Below are positions 25,198 to 33,987 of a stretch of DNA of 64,000 nucleotides, in pieces. The stretch's first letter is position 1, and each line of letters opens with the position of its first letter. Source of the stretch: Christensenella tenuis (GTDB taxonomy: Bacteria; Bacillota; Clostridia; Christensenellales; Christensenellaceae). The notes under the pieces were generated by a model. That model was not told the origin of the DNA. It saw only the letters and a program-made list of their open reading frames with translations, and did no database searches. The translations under genes were made by a program, and so were the position numbers. The DNA lies in NCBI RefSeq assembly GCF_014287795.1, contig NZ_JACOON010000007.1:186001-250000 (forward strand). Direction: 5' to 3'.

Positions 25198-26580
25198 ATG
25201 GAAAAGACAATGGACAAAATTGTAGCGCTTGCAAAAGGGCGCGGCTTTGTGTATCCCGGCTCTGAAATTTATGGCGGACTCGCAAACTCGTGGGATTACG
25301 GCCCGCTCGGGGTGGAATTCAAAAACAATGTAAAGCGTGCATGGTGGCAAAAATTCGTGCAGGAATGCCCGTATAACGTAGGGCTTGACGCAGCGATCCT
25401 GATGAATCCCGAAGTGTGGGTTGCTTCCGGCCATGTAGGCGGCTTCAACGATCCTCTGATGGACTGCAAAAGCTGTAAAGAGCGGTTCCGTGCAGATAAG
25501 CTGATCGAGGATTATGTGGCGGAAAACGGGCTCGATATCGGGCCGGTGGAAGCCATGGCCAAAGAAGAAATGGAGGCCTTTATCGCGGAGCATATCGTGT
25601 GCCCATCCTGTGGAAAAAAAGATTTTACGCCCATCCGCCAGTTCAACCTGATGTTCAAGACCTTCCAAGGCGTCAATGAAGACACGGCTGCACAAATCTA
25701 TCTGCGGCCCGAGACCGCTCAGGGGATTTTCGTCAATTTTAAAAACGTATTGCGCACCACGCGCCGCAAGATGCCTATGGGTATCGGCCAGATCGGAAAA
25801 TCGTTCCGCAACGAGATCACGCCCGGGAACTTCATTTTCCGCATCCGCGAATTCGAGCAGATGGAACTGGAATTCTTCTGCAACCCGAAAGAGGAATTCG
25901 AGTGGTTCAATTACTGGAAGGATGCCTGCCACAATTGGCTTCTTGCCCTTGGCCTGAGCGACGAAAACCTCAAACTGCGCGACCATGCGCAGGAAGAACT
26001 TTCGCATTATTCCAATGCGACGACGGATATCGAATACCGTTTCCCCTTTGGATGGGGCGAACTGTGGGGCATTGCTGACAGGACGGACTTCGACCTCAAG
26101 GCCCATATGAGCCATTCCGGGGAAAGCCTCGAATACCTCGACCCGGTGACAAATGAAAAATATGTGCCGTACTGCATTGAGCCATCGCTTGGCGCGGATC
26201 GTGTGGCACTCGCATTCCTGTGCGAGGCATACGACGAGGAAACGCTGGAAAACGGCGATACGCGGACCGTAATGCATTTCCATCCGGTGCTCGCGCCCTT
26301 CAAAGCCGCGGTGCTGCCTTTGCAGAAAAAGCTATCGGAAACGTCGGATAAACTGTTCGCCGACCTTTCGAAGCATTTCAATGTAGACTACGACCTCGCA
26401 GGCTCGATCGGAAAGCGTTACCGCCGTGAAGACGAGATCGGCACGCCATACTGCGTAACGGTGGACTTTGAATCCCTCGAAGACGGGTGTGTGACTGTGC
26501 GCGACCGTGACACCATGGCGCAGGAACGCATTTCAATGGATGCGGTAAAGCAGTTTATCGAGGACAAACTCGTATTCTAA
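25198..26580 (+). CDS. glyS: Glycyl-tRNA synthetase, single-chain type
   Basis: Class II synthetase of 460 residues that charges tRNA-Gly as a homodimer, the alpha2 type also found in Bacteria without glyQ/glyS pairs. Motif 2 (GKSFRNEITPGNFIFRIREF) and motif 3 (EPSLGADRVALAFL) are intact. A CKSCKERF and CPSCGKK zinc-like cysteine set sits in the insertion near residues 89-136. The C-terminal anticodon-binding domain starts near residue 360 (HPVLAPFKAAVLPL). GGAGG precedes ATG 25198 and a T-box controls the gene. Confidence 0.97.
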   Translation: MEKTMDKIVALAKGRGFVYPGSEIYGGLANSWDYGPLGVEFKNNVKRAWWQKFVQECPYNVGLDAAILMNPEVWVASGHVGGFNDPLMDCKSCKERFRADKLIEDYVAENGLDIGPVEAMAKEEMEAFIAEHIVCPSCGKKDFTPIRQFNLMFKTFQGVNEDTAAQIYLRPETAQGIFVNFKNVLRTTRRKMPMGIGQIGKSFRNEITPGNFIFRIREFEQMELEFFCNPKEEFEWFNYWKDACHNWLLALGLSDENLKLRDHAQEELSHYSNATTDIEYRFPFGWGELWGIADRTDFDLKAHMSHSGESLEYLDPVTNEKYVPYCIEPSLGADRVALAFLCEAYDEETLENGDTRTVMHFHPVLAPFKAAVLPLQKKLSETSDKLFADLSKHFNVDYDLAGSIGKRYRREDEIGTPYCVTVDFESLEDGCVTVRDRDTMAQERISMDAVKQFIEDKLVF

Positions 26581-26591
26581 TCCGAATCGTG

Positions 26592-26623
26592 AAAAGCGTA
26601 TGCAAAATGCATACGCTTTTTTT
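26592..26623 (+). terminator. Intrinsic terminator of glyS
   Basis: AAAAGCGTATGCA pairs with TGCATACGCTTTT around a 3-base loop, followed by more T residues. Confidence 0.9.
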
Positions 26624-26654
26624 CGCAAATCATAAAATTGTGCTATTTTTCCTA

Positions 26655-26684
26655 TTGAATTACAAGAACGGGATGTGCCATACT
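26655..26684 (+). promoter_or_regulatory. Predicted promoter of cobT
   Basis: TTGAAT (26655-26660) and CATACT (26679-26684) are 18 bases apart. No cobalamin riboswitch (B12 box) is visible in the roughly 60-base leader. Confidence 0.35.
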
Positions 26685-26750
26685 GATTATGATAAAAATA
26701 ATATCCCTACTACCCGGAAGGCCGGATCAACACAAAAGGAGGAGGAACGA

Positions 26751-27803
26751 ATGATAGATTACACAGATGTATCGCCTTTGAGCGAAGATGCTATGGTAAA
26801 TGCCCGCAGCCGCGTGGATTCCCTTTCAAAGCCCCTTGGCAGTCTTGGGCAACTCGAAGAATATGCCGTGAAGCTCGCGGGGATCCGCGGTTTTATAGGC
26901 GGTACGCTTGCAAAACGCGCCGTACTCGTATTTGCAGCCGACAATGGAATTTACGAGCAGGGGATTACTCCCGTCCCGCAGGAGGTTACTCCCATGCAGA
27001 CCATCAATATCGCAAACGGCATTGCCGGGGTCAACGCCCTGGCTGCGCAGGCAGGTGCGGAAGTTGTCGTTTACAACGTCGGCGTTGCCCGGGAACTAAA
27101 GCGCAAAAATATTGTCGATTCACTCGTGATGCACGGGACAAACGACATGGCCACAGGGCCCGCAATGACACGCGAACAGTGTGAGCAAGCGATGAAGGCA
27201 GGCTATGAGGCGGCAACGGCACATGCGGGTTATGATGTTCTCGGCCTCGGGGAGATGGGAATCTGTAATACGTCTACAACCGCCGCCGTCGCATCCGTGC
27301 TGCTTGGAAAATCCGTTGTTGATATGACGGGCCGGGGCGCAGGGATTACAGACGAACAATATCAAAAAAAGGTTTCTGTAATCGAACAGGCAATCGAGCG
27401 CAACAGGCCCGATGCAGCTGACCCTGTCGATGTAATTTCCAAAGTTGGCGGACTCGATATCGCGGCGATGACAGGCGCATACCTTGCATGCGCGCATAAT
27501 AGGGTGCCGGTCGTAATCGACGGCTTTATTTCGGCTTGCGCCGCCCTGTGCGCAATGCGCATTTGCCCGGAAAGCGTCTCTTATATGTTTGCTTCGCACA
27601 AAAGTTATGAACAGGGATATTCCGCCATTGCAAATGCGCTGGGCCTTTCCCCGGCGCTTACGCTCGAAATGCGTCTCGGAGAGGGCAGCGGCTGCCCGCT
27701 TATGTTTTATATCCTCGAGGCATCCCTCAGGATACTGGAGGATATGGGGACCTTTGCGGACGGGAGTATCGATCCGTCCGAATTTGTCGACCTGCGCAAA
27801 TAG
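26751..27803 (+). CDS. cobT: Nicotinate-nucleotide:dimethylbenzimidazole phosphoribosyltransferase
   Basis: Makes alpha-ribazole phosphate (or a related lower-ligand nucleotide) for cobamide nucleotide-loop assembly. The 350-residue protein shows DSLSKPLGSLGQLE near the N-terminus, VFAADNGIYEQGITPVP, GLGEMGICNTSTTAA and the catalytic-glutamate region MRLGEGSGCPL. GGAGGAGG precedes ATG 26751. It stands alone without other cob genes, as often happens in salvaging organisms. Confidence 0.94.
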   Translation: MIDYTDVSPLSEDAMVNARSRVDSLSKPLGSLGQLEEYAVKLAGIRGFIGGTLAKRAVLVFAADNGIYEQGITPVPQEVTPMQTINIANGIAGVNALAAQAGAEVVVYNVGVARELKRKNIVDSLVMHGTNDMATGPAMTREQCEQAMKAGYEAATAHAGYDVLGLGEMGICNTSTTAAVASVLLGKSVVDMTGRGAGITDEQYQKKVSVIEQAIERNRPDAADPVDVISKVGGLDIAAMTGAYLACAHNRVPVVIDGFISACAALCAMRICPESVSYMFASHKSYEQGYSAIANALGLSPALTLEMRLGEGSGCPLMFYILEASLRILEDMGTFADGSIDPSEFVDLRK

Positions 27804-27810
27804 GGCCGCT

Positions 27811-28302
27811 ATGAAACGTGAAATCCGGCTGAACGTTTTGCGCAACTGGCGCTTTGTGCTCGAATGGGCAACGTTTGTGAGCATCATCTGCATGATTGTG
27901 ACCTTTGCCCTCACGGCAAGCATCCTGCCCATGCCCGCTCCTCCCCTGGACGCAAACGGGCTTGTGGCCAAATACGGGATGCGTACCGTGTTGTTTATTT
28001 TGTTTGCCCTTGGCGGCGGCATATGCGGATTGCTTTTTTTATTATCGCGGTTTCCACGTTTGTACCGGTACCCGGTGAAGATCAACGCAGGAAATGTCGA
28101 ACTCCAATACCATATCGCAAAAATTGCCTTGTGCGCAGGACAACTCATCACGGTGGTAGTGACTTGCGTATTGATGATGCGCGTATACAACCAGAATATT
28201 ACCACTGACTCGGCCGACTTCCGGGACATGCTGCTTCAGTCCGGTATTGCCGGATGCCTGGTATACCTCGTTTATTTTTTTACCGCGCGGCACTACCGTT
28301 AG
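27811..28302 (+). CDS. DUF1648-like integral membrane protein
   Basis: A 163-residue protein with about four membrane spans (near 18-38, 58-80, 102-125 and 137-157). The middle segment SRFPRLYRYPVKI followed by a NVELQYHIAKIAL stretch resembles the DUF1648/SdpI-like family, in which a similar RFPH-YPV segment recurs. It starts 7 bases after the cobT stop, so it is likely cotranscribed. No function is assigned. Confidence 0.65.
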   Translation: MKREIRLNVLRNWRFVLEWATFVSIICMIVTFALTASILPMPAPPLDANGLVAKYGMRTVLFILFALGGGICGLLFLLSRFPRLYRYPVKINAGNVELQYHIAKIALCAGQLITVVVTCVLMMRVYNQNITTDSADFRDMLLQSGIAGCLVYLVYFFTARHYR

Positions 28303-28375
28303 CGCGGGGACGCCATTCCGCCATGAAGTTCGGGGAGCGGTATATCCGTCTTTTACACTTATTCGTTTTCAAGAA

Positions 28376-28416
28376 AAAAGCTGCTTCGGAGTGCCATCCG
28401 CAGCAGCTTTTATTTT
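28376..28416. terminator. Bidirectional intrinsic terminator
   Basis: AAAAGCTGCT pairs with AGCAGCTTTT, with A and T tracts on both sides. It serves the cobT operon and the convergent cadA gene. Confidence 0.85.
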
Positions 28417-28436
28417 TAAAAGTTCAAACTTTTCTG

Positions 28437-30494
28437 TTACGATCTTAACGCGCGCAAGGCGTTTACAACGGCAATCAGGGTGACGCCCACATCCGCGAAT
28501 ACGGCCCACCACATATCGGCAAAGCCGGCTACGCCCAATACCATAACCGCTGCCTTGACCGCAAGGGCGAAAATAATATTCTGCCACACAATGCGCCGCG
28601 TTTTCCTGGAAATGCTTACCGCCTGCGGAACGGAAGACGGCTCGTCCGTCATGAGAACGATATCCGCCGCTTCAATGGCCGCATCGCTTCCTGCGCCGCC
28701 CATGGCGATTCCTACGTCGGCACGGGCAAGTACAGGCGCATCGTTGATTCCGTCGCCCACAAAAGCCGCACTGCCCTTTTGGCCCTGGATGCGCTCCAGC
28801 GCCTCCACTTTATCCTGCGGCAGCAATTCACAATATGCCTCGTCCACGCCCACCTGCCGTGCGATGGCCCGGCCAATGCTCTGCGCATCTCCCGTGAGCA
28901 TCGCGGTTCCGATACCAATTTTTCGAAGCTCTTCCACCGCGCTATGCGCATCGGGCTTTACCTGGTCGGCGATCAGCACGCTGCCAAGAAAGTCCCTGTC
29001 TTTTGCAACGTAAAGGACGGTTCCGGATTCCTGCGTTTCTTCATGGGCAACCCCTTCCCGCGCCATAAGCTTTGCATTTCCTGCGATGATCACGCCGCCT
29101 ATGGTCTGTGCTTTGACGCCGTGGCCGGGAATTTCTTCATAACCCGTGCGGGCACACGGTTCTTTTCCGTAAGCCTGCAAAACCGAACGGGCAATCGGAT
29201 GCGATGAATCCGCTTCCGCGCACGCCGCAGCCTGCAGAACCTCTTCACGCGTATGGCCTTTTGCCGGATAAACTTCCTTCACTGCAAATTCACCCTTTGT
29301 AAGCGTACCGGTCTTATCGAATACCACTTCCCGTACACCCGTAAGCGCTTCAAGGTAATTTGCCCCTTTGATCAGTATTCCTTTCTTTGAAGCCCCGCCA
29401 ATACCGCTGAAGTAGGTCAGCGGAACGGATACCACCAGCGCACACGGACAGGAAATAACGAGGAACAGCAGAGCCCGGTAAATCCATGTGCTCCACATTC
29501 CCGTTACAAGAGAAGGCACAATGGCAACAATCAGGGCCGCAGCACATACGATCGGCGTGTAGTAGCGCGCAAATTTCGTAATAAATTTTTCTGCGCGCGC
29601 CTTTTTGTTTCCTGCGTGTTCCACAAGGTCAAGGATCTTTGCCGCGGTAGAATCGCCAAACTTCTTTTCTACGCGAAGCTCAAGCGTACCTCCGCCGTTC
29701 ACGCTGCCTGCCAGCGCTTCCATACCTTCTGCAACGTCGCGCGGGAGGCTTTCGCCCGTCAGTGCGCTTGTATTGAGGGCGGATGTACCTGAAAGGACCG
29801 TTCCGTCGAGCGGTACTTTCTCAAACGGCTTTACGACAATGACGTCCCCTACTGCAACGGTAGCCGGATCAACCCGCTTTACCTGCCCGCCTGTTTTGAG
29901 GTTGGCATAATCCGGCCGGATGTCCATTAATTTCGTAATGGATTTCCGGCTTTTTTCTACCGCCATATCTGAAAGCGTCTCGCCCACCATATAAAACAGC
30001 ATAACCGCCGTCCCTTCCGCAAAATCCCCGCTGCCTGTATAGATGCCGAGCACAAACGCGCCAATCGTTGCAACCGCCATCAGGAAATTTTCATCGAACA
30101 CCTTGCCGCGCAGGATATTTTTTCCTGCAACCGCAAGTACGCCCGCACCGAGTACCAGGTAGGCTGCGAAAAAAATGGCGAAACGAACCCATAGGTTAAG
30201 TTCCATCACGCTTTGCAGGATATATCCGAGTGCAAAAATCGCCACTCCGATCACAAGGCGCATCAAATAGCTTTTCTTTCCCTCGTTTGTATGCGCATGC
30301 TCGTGCCCGCACGCGCAGGCGTGGCCGTGGTCATGAGCCTGGCCATGGCTGCAGCATTCCTCCCCATGTTCATGTTTGTCATGGCTGGCCGTGCAGCATG
30401 CGTCTTCATGCTCATGCGCCGATTTTCCATGGCTATGATCCATCCCGCACGCACAGGCTCTATCCGCATGGAGATGTACATGTTCCTGTTTCAT
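28437..30494 (-). CDS. cadA: Heavy-metal P1B-type ATPase (Cd/Zn/Co exporter)
   Basis: Exports Zn2+, Cd2+ or related ions using ATP. The 685-residue protein has a first 70-residue tail packed with His and Cys (repeats of HGHA, HEHE, CACG) in place of the usual GMTCxxC domain. The membrane metal site SCPCALV, phosphorylation motif DKTGTLTKG, SSHPIA histidine and hinge GDGINDAP are intact, which indicates the CadA/ZntA class. ATG 30494 follows AAGGAGG. An ArsR-type zinc sensor gene lies upstream on the same strand. Confidence 0.94.
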   Translation of the reverse strand: MKQEHVHLHADRACACGMDHSHGKSAHEHEDACCTASHDKHEHGEECCSHGQAHDHGHACACGHEHAHTNEGKKSYLMRLVIGVAIFALGYILQSVMELNLWVRFAIFFAAYLVLGAGVLAVAGKNILRGKVFDENFLMAVATIGAFVLGIYTGSGDFAEGTAVMLFYMVGETLSDMAVEKSRKSITKLMDIRPDYANLKTGGQVKRVDPATVAVGDVIVVKPFEKVPLDGTVLSGTSALNTSALTGESLPRDVAEGMEALAGSVNGGGTLELRVEKKFGDSTAAKILDLVEHAGNKKARAEKFITKFARYYTPIVCAAALIVAIVPSLVTGMWSTWIYRALLFLVISCPCALVVSVPLTYFSGIGGASKKGILIKGANYLEALTGVREVVFDKTGTLTKGEFAVKEVYPAKGHTREEVLQAAACAEADSSHPIARSVLQAYGKEPCARTGYEEIPGHGVKAQTIGGVIIAGNAKLMAREGVAHEETQESGTVLYVAKDRDFLGSVLIADQVKPDAHSAVEELRKIGIGTAMLTGDAQSIGRAIARQVGVDEAYCELLPQDKVEALERIQGQKGSAAFVGDGINDAPVLARADVGIAMGGAGSDAAIEAADIVLMTDEPSSVPQAVSISRKTRRIVWQNIIFALAVKAAVMVLGVAGFADMWWAVFADVGVTLIAVVNALRALRS

Positions 30495-30507
30495 TTCCGC
30501 CTCCTTC

Positions 30508-30565
30508 ATATGAATACATGTTCATTTATTCATATGTATTATACCATATCCACACCATTTGTAAA
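30508..30565 (-). promoter_or_regulatory. cadA promoter with ArsR-type operator
   Basis: On the minus strand, TTTACA (30560-30565) and TATAAT (30538-30543) are 16 bases apart. The imperfect dyad ATATGAAT...ATTCATAT with an inner TGAATACATGTTCA (30508-30534) covers the start site, the usual position and look of SmtB/CzrA/CadC operators. Confidence 0.7.
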
Positions 30566-30604
30566 CCTACGATTCGATTCATTTTTGTAAAATTTTGTAA
30601 TTGC

Positions 30605-30632
30605 AAGAAAAAAAGGCGGTATTTCCGCCTTT
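30605..30632 (-). terminator. Intrinsic terminator of the NUDIX-arsR unit
   Basis: On the minus strand, AAAGGCGG pairs with CCGCCTTT around a 5-base loop, followed by T residues. Confidence 0.8.
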
Positions 30633-30661
30633 GAGGTGATCTGGTTGGGTTTAGTTTTTCT

Positions 30662-30958
30662 TTAGTGCCTTACATGTTCGAGTACCTGGTCGATTACGTG
30701 CAGGACATGCTCGTCATCAAGACTGTAGAACACATTTTTTCCGTCCTTGCGGCTTTTAATCAGGCGCGCAGCCTTGAGATTGCGCAATTGATGGGACACC
30801 GCGGACTGCTCCATCCCCACCGCCTCGCACAGGTGAGCCACGCACAACTCCTGGTTGTGGAGCGCAAGCAGGAGTCGGAGCCTCGTCTGGTCGCTGAGCA
30901 TTTTAAAAATAACGCTCATATTTTCAAGTTCCCCGTCCGTTACCTTCCGATTACTCAT
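30662..30958 (-). CDS. ArsR/SmtB-family zinc-responsive repressor
   Basis: A 98-residue winged-helix repressor. The recognition region is MEQSAVSHQLRNLKAARLI. The last helix shows a full alpha-5 zinc site of the pattern D-x-H-x10-H-x2-H in DDEHVLHVIDQVLEHVRH, as in CzrA and SmtB. Its probable target is the cadA operator 120 bases downstream. ATG 30958 lies inside the end of the NUDIX gene (8-base overlap) with GAGG upstream. Confidence 0.9.
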   Translation of the reverse strand: MSNRKVTDGELENMSVIFKMLSDQTRLRLLLALHNQELCVAHLCEAVGMEQSAVSHQLRNLKAARLIKSRKDGKNVFYSLDDEHVLHVIDQVLEHVRH

Positions 30959-31532
30959 GCGTTTCCTCACCCGCCTTTTCTGCCCCGCGCTGGAGCTGTT
31001 CGAGGATGATATAGGCTTTGAGTACGCAGGCAACGGTTTTGGCGTCCCTCAGTTCCCCTTTCAGGCACATTTCAACCGCCCGGCCCAATGGGATTTTCTC
31101 CACATGAATAAACTCATCTTCATCGAGACACTGTTCTTCCTGCTTGATATTGACCGCGAGGTACATATGGATCGCTTCGTCACAAAAGCCGACGCTGGAG
31201 TAGATTTCGCCAAGTGGCATCATGTCTGCCGCGACAATTCCCGTTTCTTCTTTTAGTTCACGCAACGCGCCGTCATATGCGTCCTCGCCTGCCACGTCGA
31301 GCTTGCCCGCGGGAAGTTCGAGCATTTCCCCGGCAAACGGGTAGCGATACTGGCGCACAAAAAACAAGTTCAGATCGCTATCCACCGCGCATACGCATAC
31401 GCCGCCCTGATGCCGCACCACCTCGCGCAGCGCCTCTTTTCCATTTGGAAGACGCACCTTGTCTTTTTCTACCCGGATGATCTTTCCGTCATATACTGTT
31501 TCCGAAGAAATGGTTGTTTCTTTCAGTTCCAT
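30951..31532 (-). CDS. NUDIX hydrolase, ADP-ribose pyrophosphatase type
   Basis: A 193-residue hydrolase expected to split ADP-ribose or related nucleotide sugars into AMP and sugar phosphate. The domain opens with VVRHQGGVCVCAVD and RQYRYPFAGEMLELPAGKLD, typical of ADPRase, and the NUDIX box is G...E...RELKEETGI, with one extra residue in the first spacer (GKLDVAGE). GGAGG precedes ATG 31532. It is translationally coupled to the ArsR repressor; a metal link is not obvious. Confidence 0.9.
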   Translation of the reverse strand: MELKETTISSETVYDGKIIRVEKDKVRLPNGKEALREVVRHQGGVCVCAVDSDLNLFFVRQYRYPFAGEMLELPAGKLDVAGEDAYDGALRELKEETGIVAADMMPLGEIYSSVGFCDEAIHMYLAVNIKQEEQCLDEDEFIHVEKIPLGRAVEMCLKGELRDAKTVACVLKAYIILEQLQRGAEKAGEETHE

Positions 31533-31719
31533 TGTTGCCTCCCTGCTTTCCTATCGAATCATAAAACAATGCGCTGGAATAGCCTGCTGGGGGTGGCGGA
31601 TATACCTGCCGTTCCTGCCGGACCAGGCCATTCCTCCGCTTTCCTGATTGCCGGTCCGCGGCTTGCTTATCTTTTCTTATCTTACCACGCATCCCGCTTA
31701 AAATCCAGCGACATGGAAA

Positions 31720-31748
31720 TTGCATCGTGTACGCTTTTTTGATATAAT
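31720..31748 (+). promoter_or_regulatory. Promoter of the 5'-nucleotidase operon
   Basis: TTGCAT (31720-31725) and a perfect TATAAT (31743-31748) are 17 bases apart. The region from 31533 to 31719 between the divergent genes shows nothing else. Confidence 0.65.
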
Positions 31749-31785
31749 GCAGGAAACGCTTCATTGTGAAAATCATGGAGGCCCT

Positions 31786-33987
31786 ATGCGTCTGAATAAA
31801 TTGCCGGCGTTTCTGCTGGCGTTCCTGATTATGATTGTGATGGTTCCCGGTTTTGCATCCGCGGTTTCTGCGGAGGAAGAGACCGTCATCAATATTTACC
31901 ATACCAACGATATACACGGCCATGCCGTAGGCAATGAAACGTCTATCGGTTATGCCCGGTTTCGCACCATGCTGAAGGAAGACGGGGCAGACGGCCGCCT
32001 TGTACTCGACGCGGGGAATGCCTTTTCCGGTACGGCTTTTGCCAACCTCAGCGACGGGCAAAGCATCGCGTCCCTGATGGAGCAGGTCGGTTATGACGGA
32101 ATTTCGCCCGGCAACCACGATTTCGATTACGGCAGCGGAACTTTGGAACAGCTTCTCTCGGATTTCGGCATCAACGGCCTTGCCATCAATATTTTGAAAG
32201 ATGGACAGCCTGTGTTCGAACCCTATCGTATTTTTCAGGAAAGCGGCATCAAAATTGGCGTAATTGGCATTGCTACGCCGGAAACGGAAGAAACCGGGGA
32301 CCCGCGCGACCTTGAGGGACTCACGTTCCTCGGGGGAGACCCCCTCCTGACGTCTGTTCAAAGCGCTGTTAACGACCTGCGTGCACAAAATGTGAATGCC
32401 GTTGTGGTGCTTTCCCACCTCGGCACATCCGATCATACGGGAACAAGCAGCGTGGACGTCGCAACAAAGGTAAGCGGTATTGACCTGATCATTGACGGGC
32501 ATTCTCACGACACATATGAGACCGGCTATATTTCCTATCCCGGATACATCCAAGGCAGGACGCCTATGATTGTTCAAACCGGAAAATATTTTGAAAATTT
32601 TGGAATTGCAAGCCTGACGTTTGATTCCAAAAAAGTTTTGGTTGGGGTGAGCGAACGCCTTGTGGACGCCGAAGAAGCCTCCGACTTTTCTCCTGACAAG
32701 AGCGTTGCGGAAACGATCATCGATTATGAAAAACAGCAGCAGCCCATTATGGCGAAAAATATTTCTTCCACTCCTGTTTTTCTCAATGCGGAACCAGCCT
32801 ATCTCCTGACGGGAAGTACGAATTTCGGGCAATTGTGCACACAGGCCATGCTTGCGGATACCGGTGCGGATATTGCCCTGATAAGCAGCGGTATTATTTC
32901 AGGTTCCATCCCTGCCGGGCCGATTTCCTTCGGCACATTATACAATGCGCTTCCTTACGATAATTATATCGTTACCACCAAAATTACGGGAGCCGAACTC
33001 AAAAAACTGTTGAATACGCATATGCTGTTAGGGAACAGCTCTTTCCCGCAATTTGCGGGATTTGAAATCGTTGCCCAAAAGTACCTCAACGATGACGGCG
33101 AGACTGCGGCGGCAATCCAAACGCTTACAAAAGACGGAAAAGAAGTTGCCGATACGGACAACTTTACCATTGCAGTGCCCGATTTCATTTATTACGGCGG
33201 AGACGGCTATGAATTTTCTTCCCCTGTGCTGCAGGAAGGTTCGACGCTTTTCAGTGCGGTGACAGATTACTTGAACAGCAAATCAGGCGATGAGATTGAA
33301 GCGCTTTCGGCATCCTCCAATCTTACGATTTGGGAAGAAACCATCGATGCGGATAATGTGGTTGCCAAACTGGAAGCGGATGTGCCTGAAGATGTGCACA
33401 TTTATCTGAACCAGGCGGCGGTTGTGCCCGAAAACGTAATCTATTCGCTGATTGGCAAAGACTGCAATTTGATTTTTACCGTCAACGGCGAACGCCCCTA
33501 CTCTTTCATATTCAATGGTACGGAACTCTCCGTCCCAATGAATATCAATCTGGCTGCGAGCGTTTCACAAGATCCGCCGCAAGGCAAGCGTACTGCTTCT
33601 TCCGCCGACAAAAACGCCGTATTCCTAAACCTGGCGCGGAACGATTCCCTGCCCCCGGATACCGATATCAGTATCTACGTAGGCGACGTTTATCCGCCTG
33701 GTTCCTTCGTTTACCTGTACTACTATGATATGAACCGTGACATTCTTCCGCTCGATGAAAAAGGAATCGAAGTGGACGAAGCCGGTAATGTAACCTTTCC
33801 CGCAAATTCAGGGGTCACGTACCTTTTAAACTCCAAACTGCTTAATGCCGCGACAATTTTTGAAAATCCCACAGCCGAGCATCCCTTTGTTCTCGGTATT
33901 GTAGTGTTGGTTGTTCTATTTGCCGTCTGGGTTATTTTCTTCCTGATTACAAAAAAAGGGGCGCAGAAGCATGACAAGCAGCAATAA
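31786..33987 (+). CDS. Secreted, membrane-anchored 5'-nucleotidase/phosphodiesterase (UshA-like)
   Basis: A 733-residue exported enzyme of the calcineurin-like 5'-nucleotidase family, likely dephosphorylating extracellular nucleotides. Signal peptide at 1-28, then metallophosphatase motifs HTNDIHGH, DAGNAFSG, GNHDFDYG and DGHSHDT; the 5_nucleotid_C substrate domain (about 330-510, with DNYIVTTKITGAELKKLL); an unrecognised beta-rich region; and a C-terminal membrane span with charged tail (about 703-733). GGAGG precedes ATG 31786. It overlaps the next gene by 17 bases. Confidence 0.9.
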   Translation: MRLNKLPAFLLAFLIMIVMVPGFASAVSAEEETVINIYHTNDIHGHAVGNETSIGYARFRTMLKEDGADGRLVLDAGNAFSGTAFANLSDGQSIASLMEQVGYDGISPGNHDFDYGSGTLEQLLSDFGINGLAINILKDGQPVFEPYRIFQESGIKIGVIGIATPETEETGDPRDLEGLTFLGGDPLLTSVQSAVNDLRAQNVNAVVVLSHLGTSDHTGTSSVDVATKVSGIDLIIDGHSHDTYETGYISYPGYIQGRTPMIVQTGKYFENFGIASLTFDSKKVLVGVSERLVDAEEASDFSPDKSVAETIIDYEKQQQPIMAKNISSTPVFLNAEPAYLLTGSTNFGQLCTQAMLADTGADIALISSGIISGSIPAGPISFGTLYNALPYDNYIVTTKITGAELKKLLNTHMLLGNSSFPQFAGFEIVAQKYLNDDGETAAAIQTLTKDGKEVADTDNFTIAVPDFIYYGGDGYEFSSPVLQEGSTLFSAVTDYLNSKSGDEIEALSASSNLTIWEETIDADNVVAKLEADVPEDVHIYLNQAAVVPENVIYSLIGKDCNLIFTVNGERPYSFIFNGTELSVPMNINLAASVSQDPPQGKRTASSADKNAVFLNLARNDSLPPDTDISIYVGDVYPPGSFVYLYYYDMNRDILPLDEKGIEVDEAGNVTFPANSGVTYLLNSKLLNAATIFENPTAEHPFVLGIVVLVVLFAVWVIFFLITKKGAQKHDKQQ

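Noticed and set aside
26624..26750. Cobalamin riboswitch before cobT
   Set aside because: There is no B12-box-like sequence and the leader is too short.
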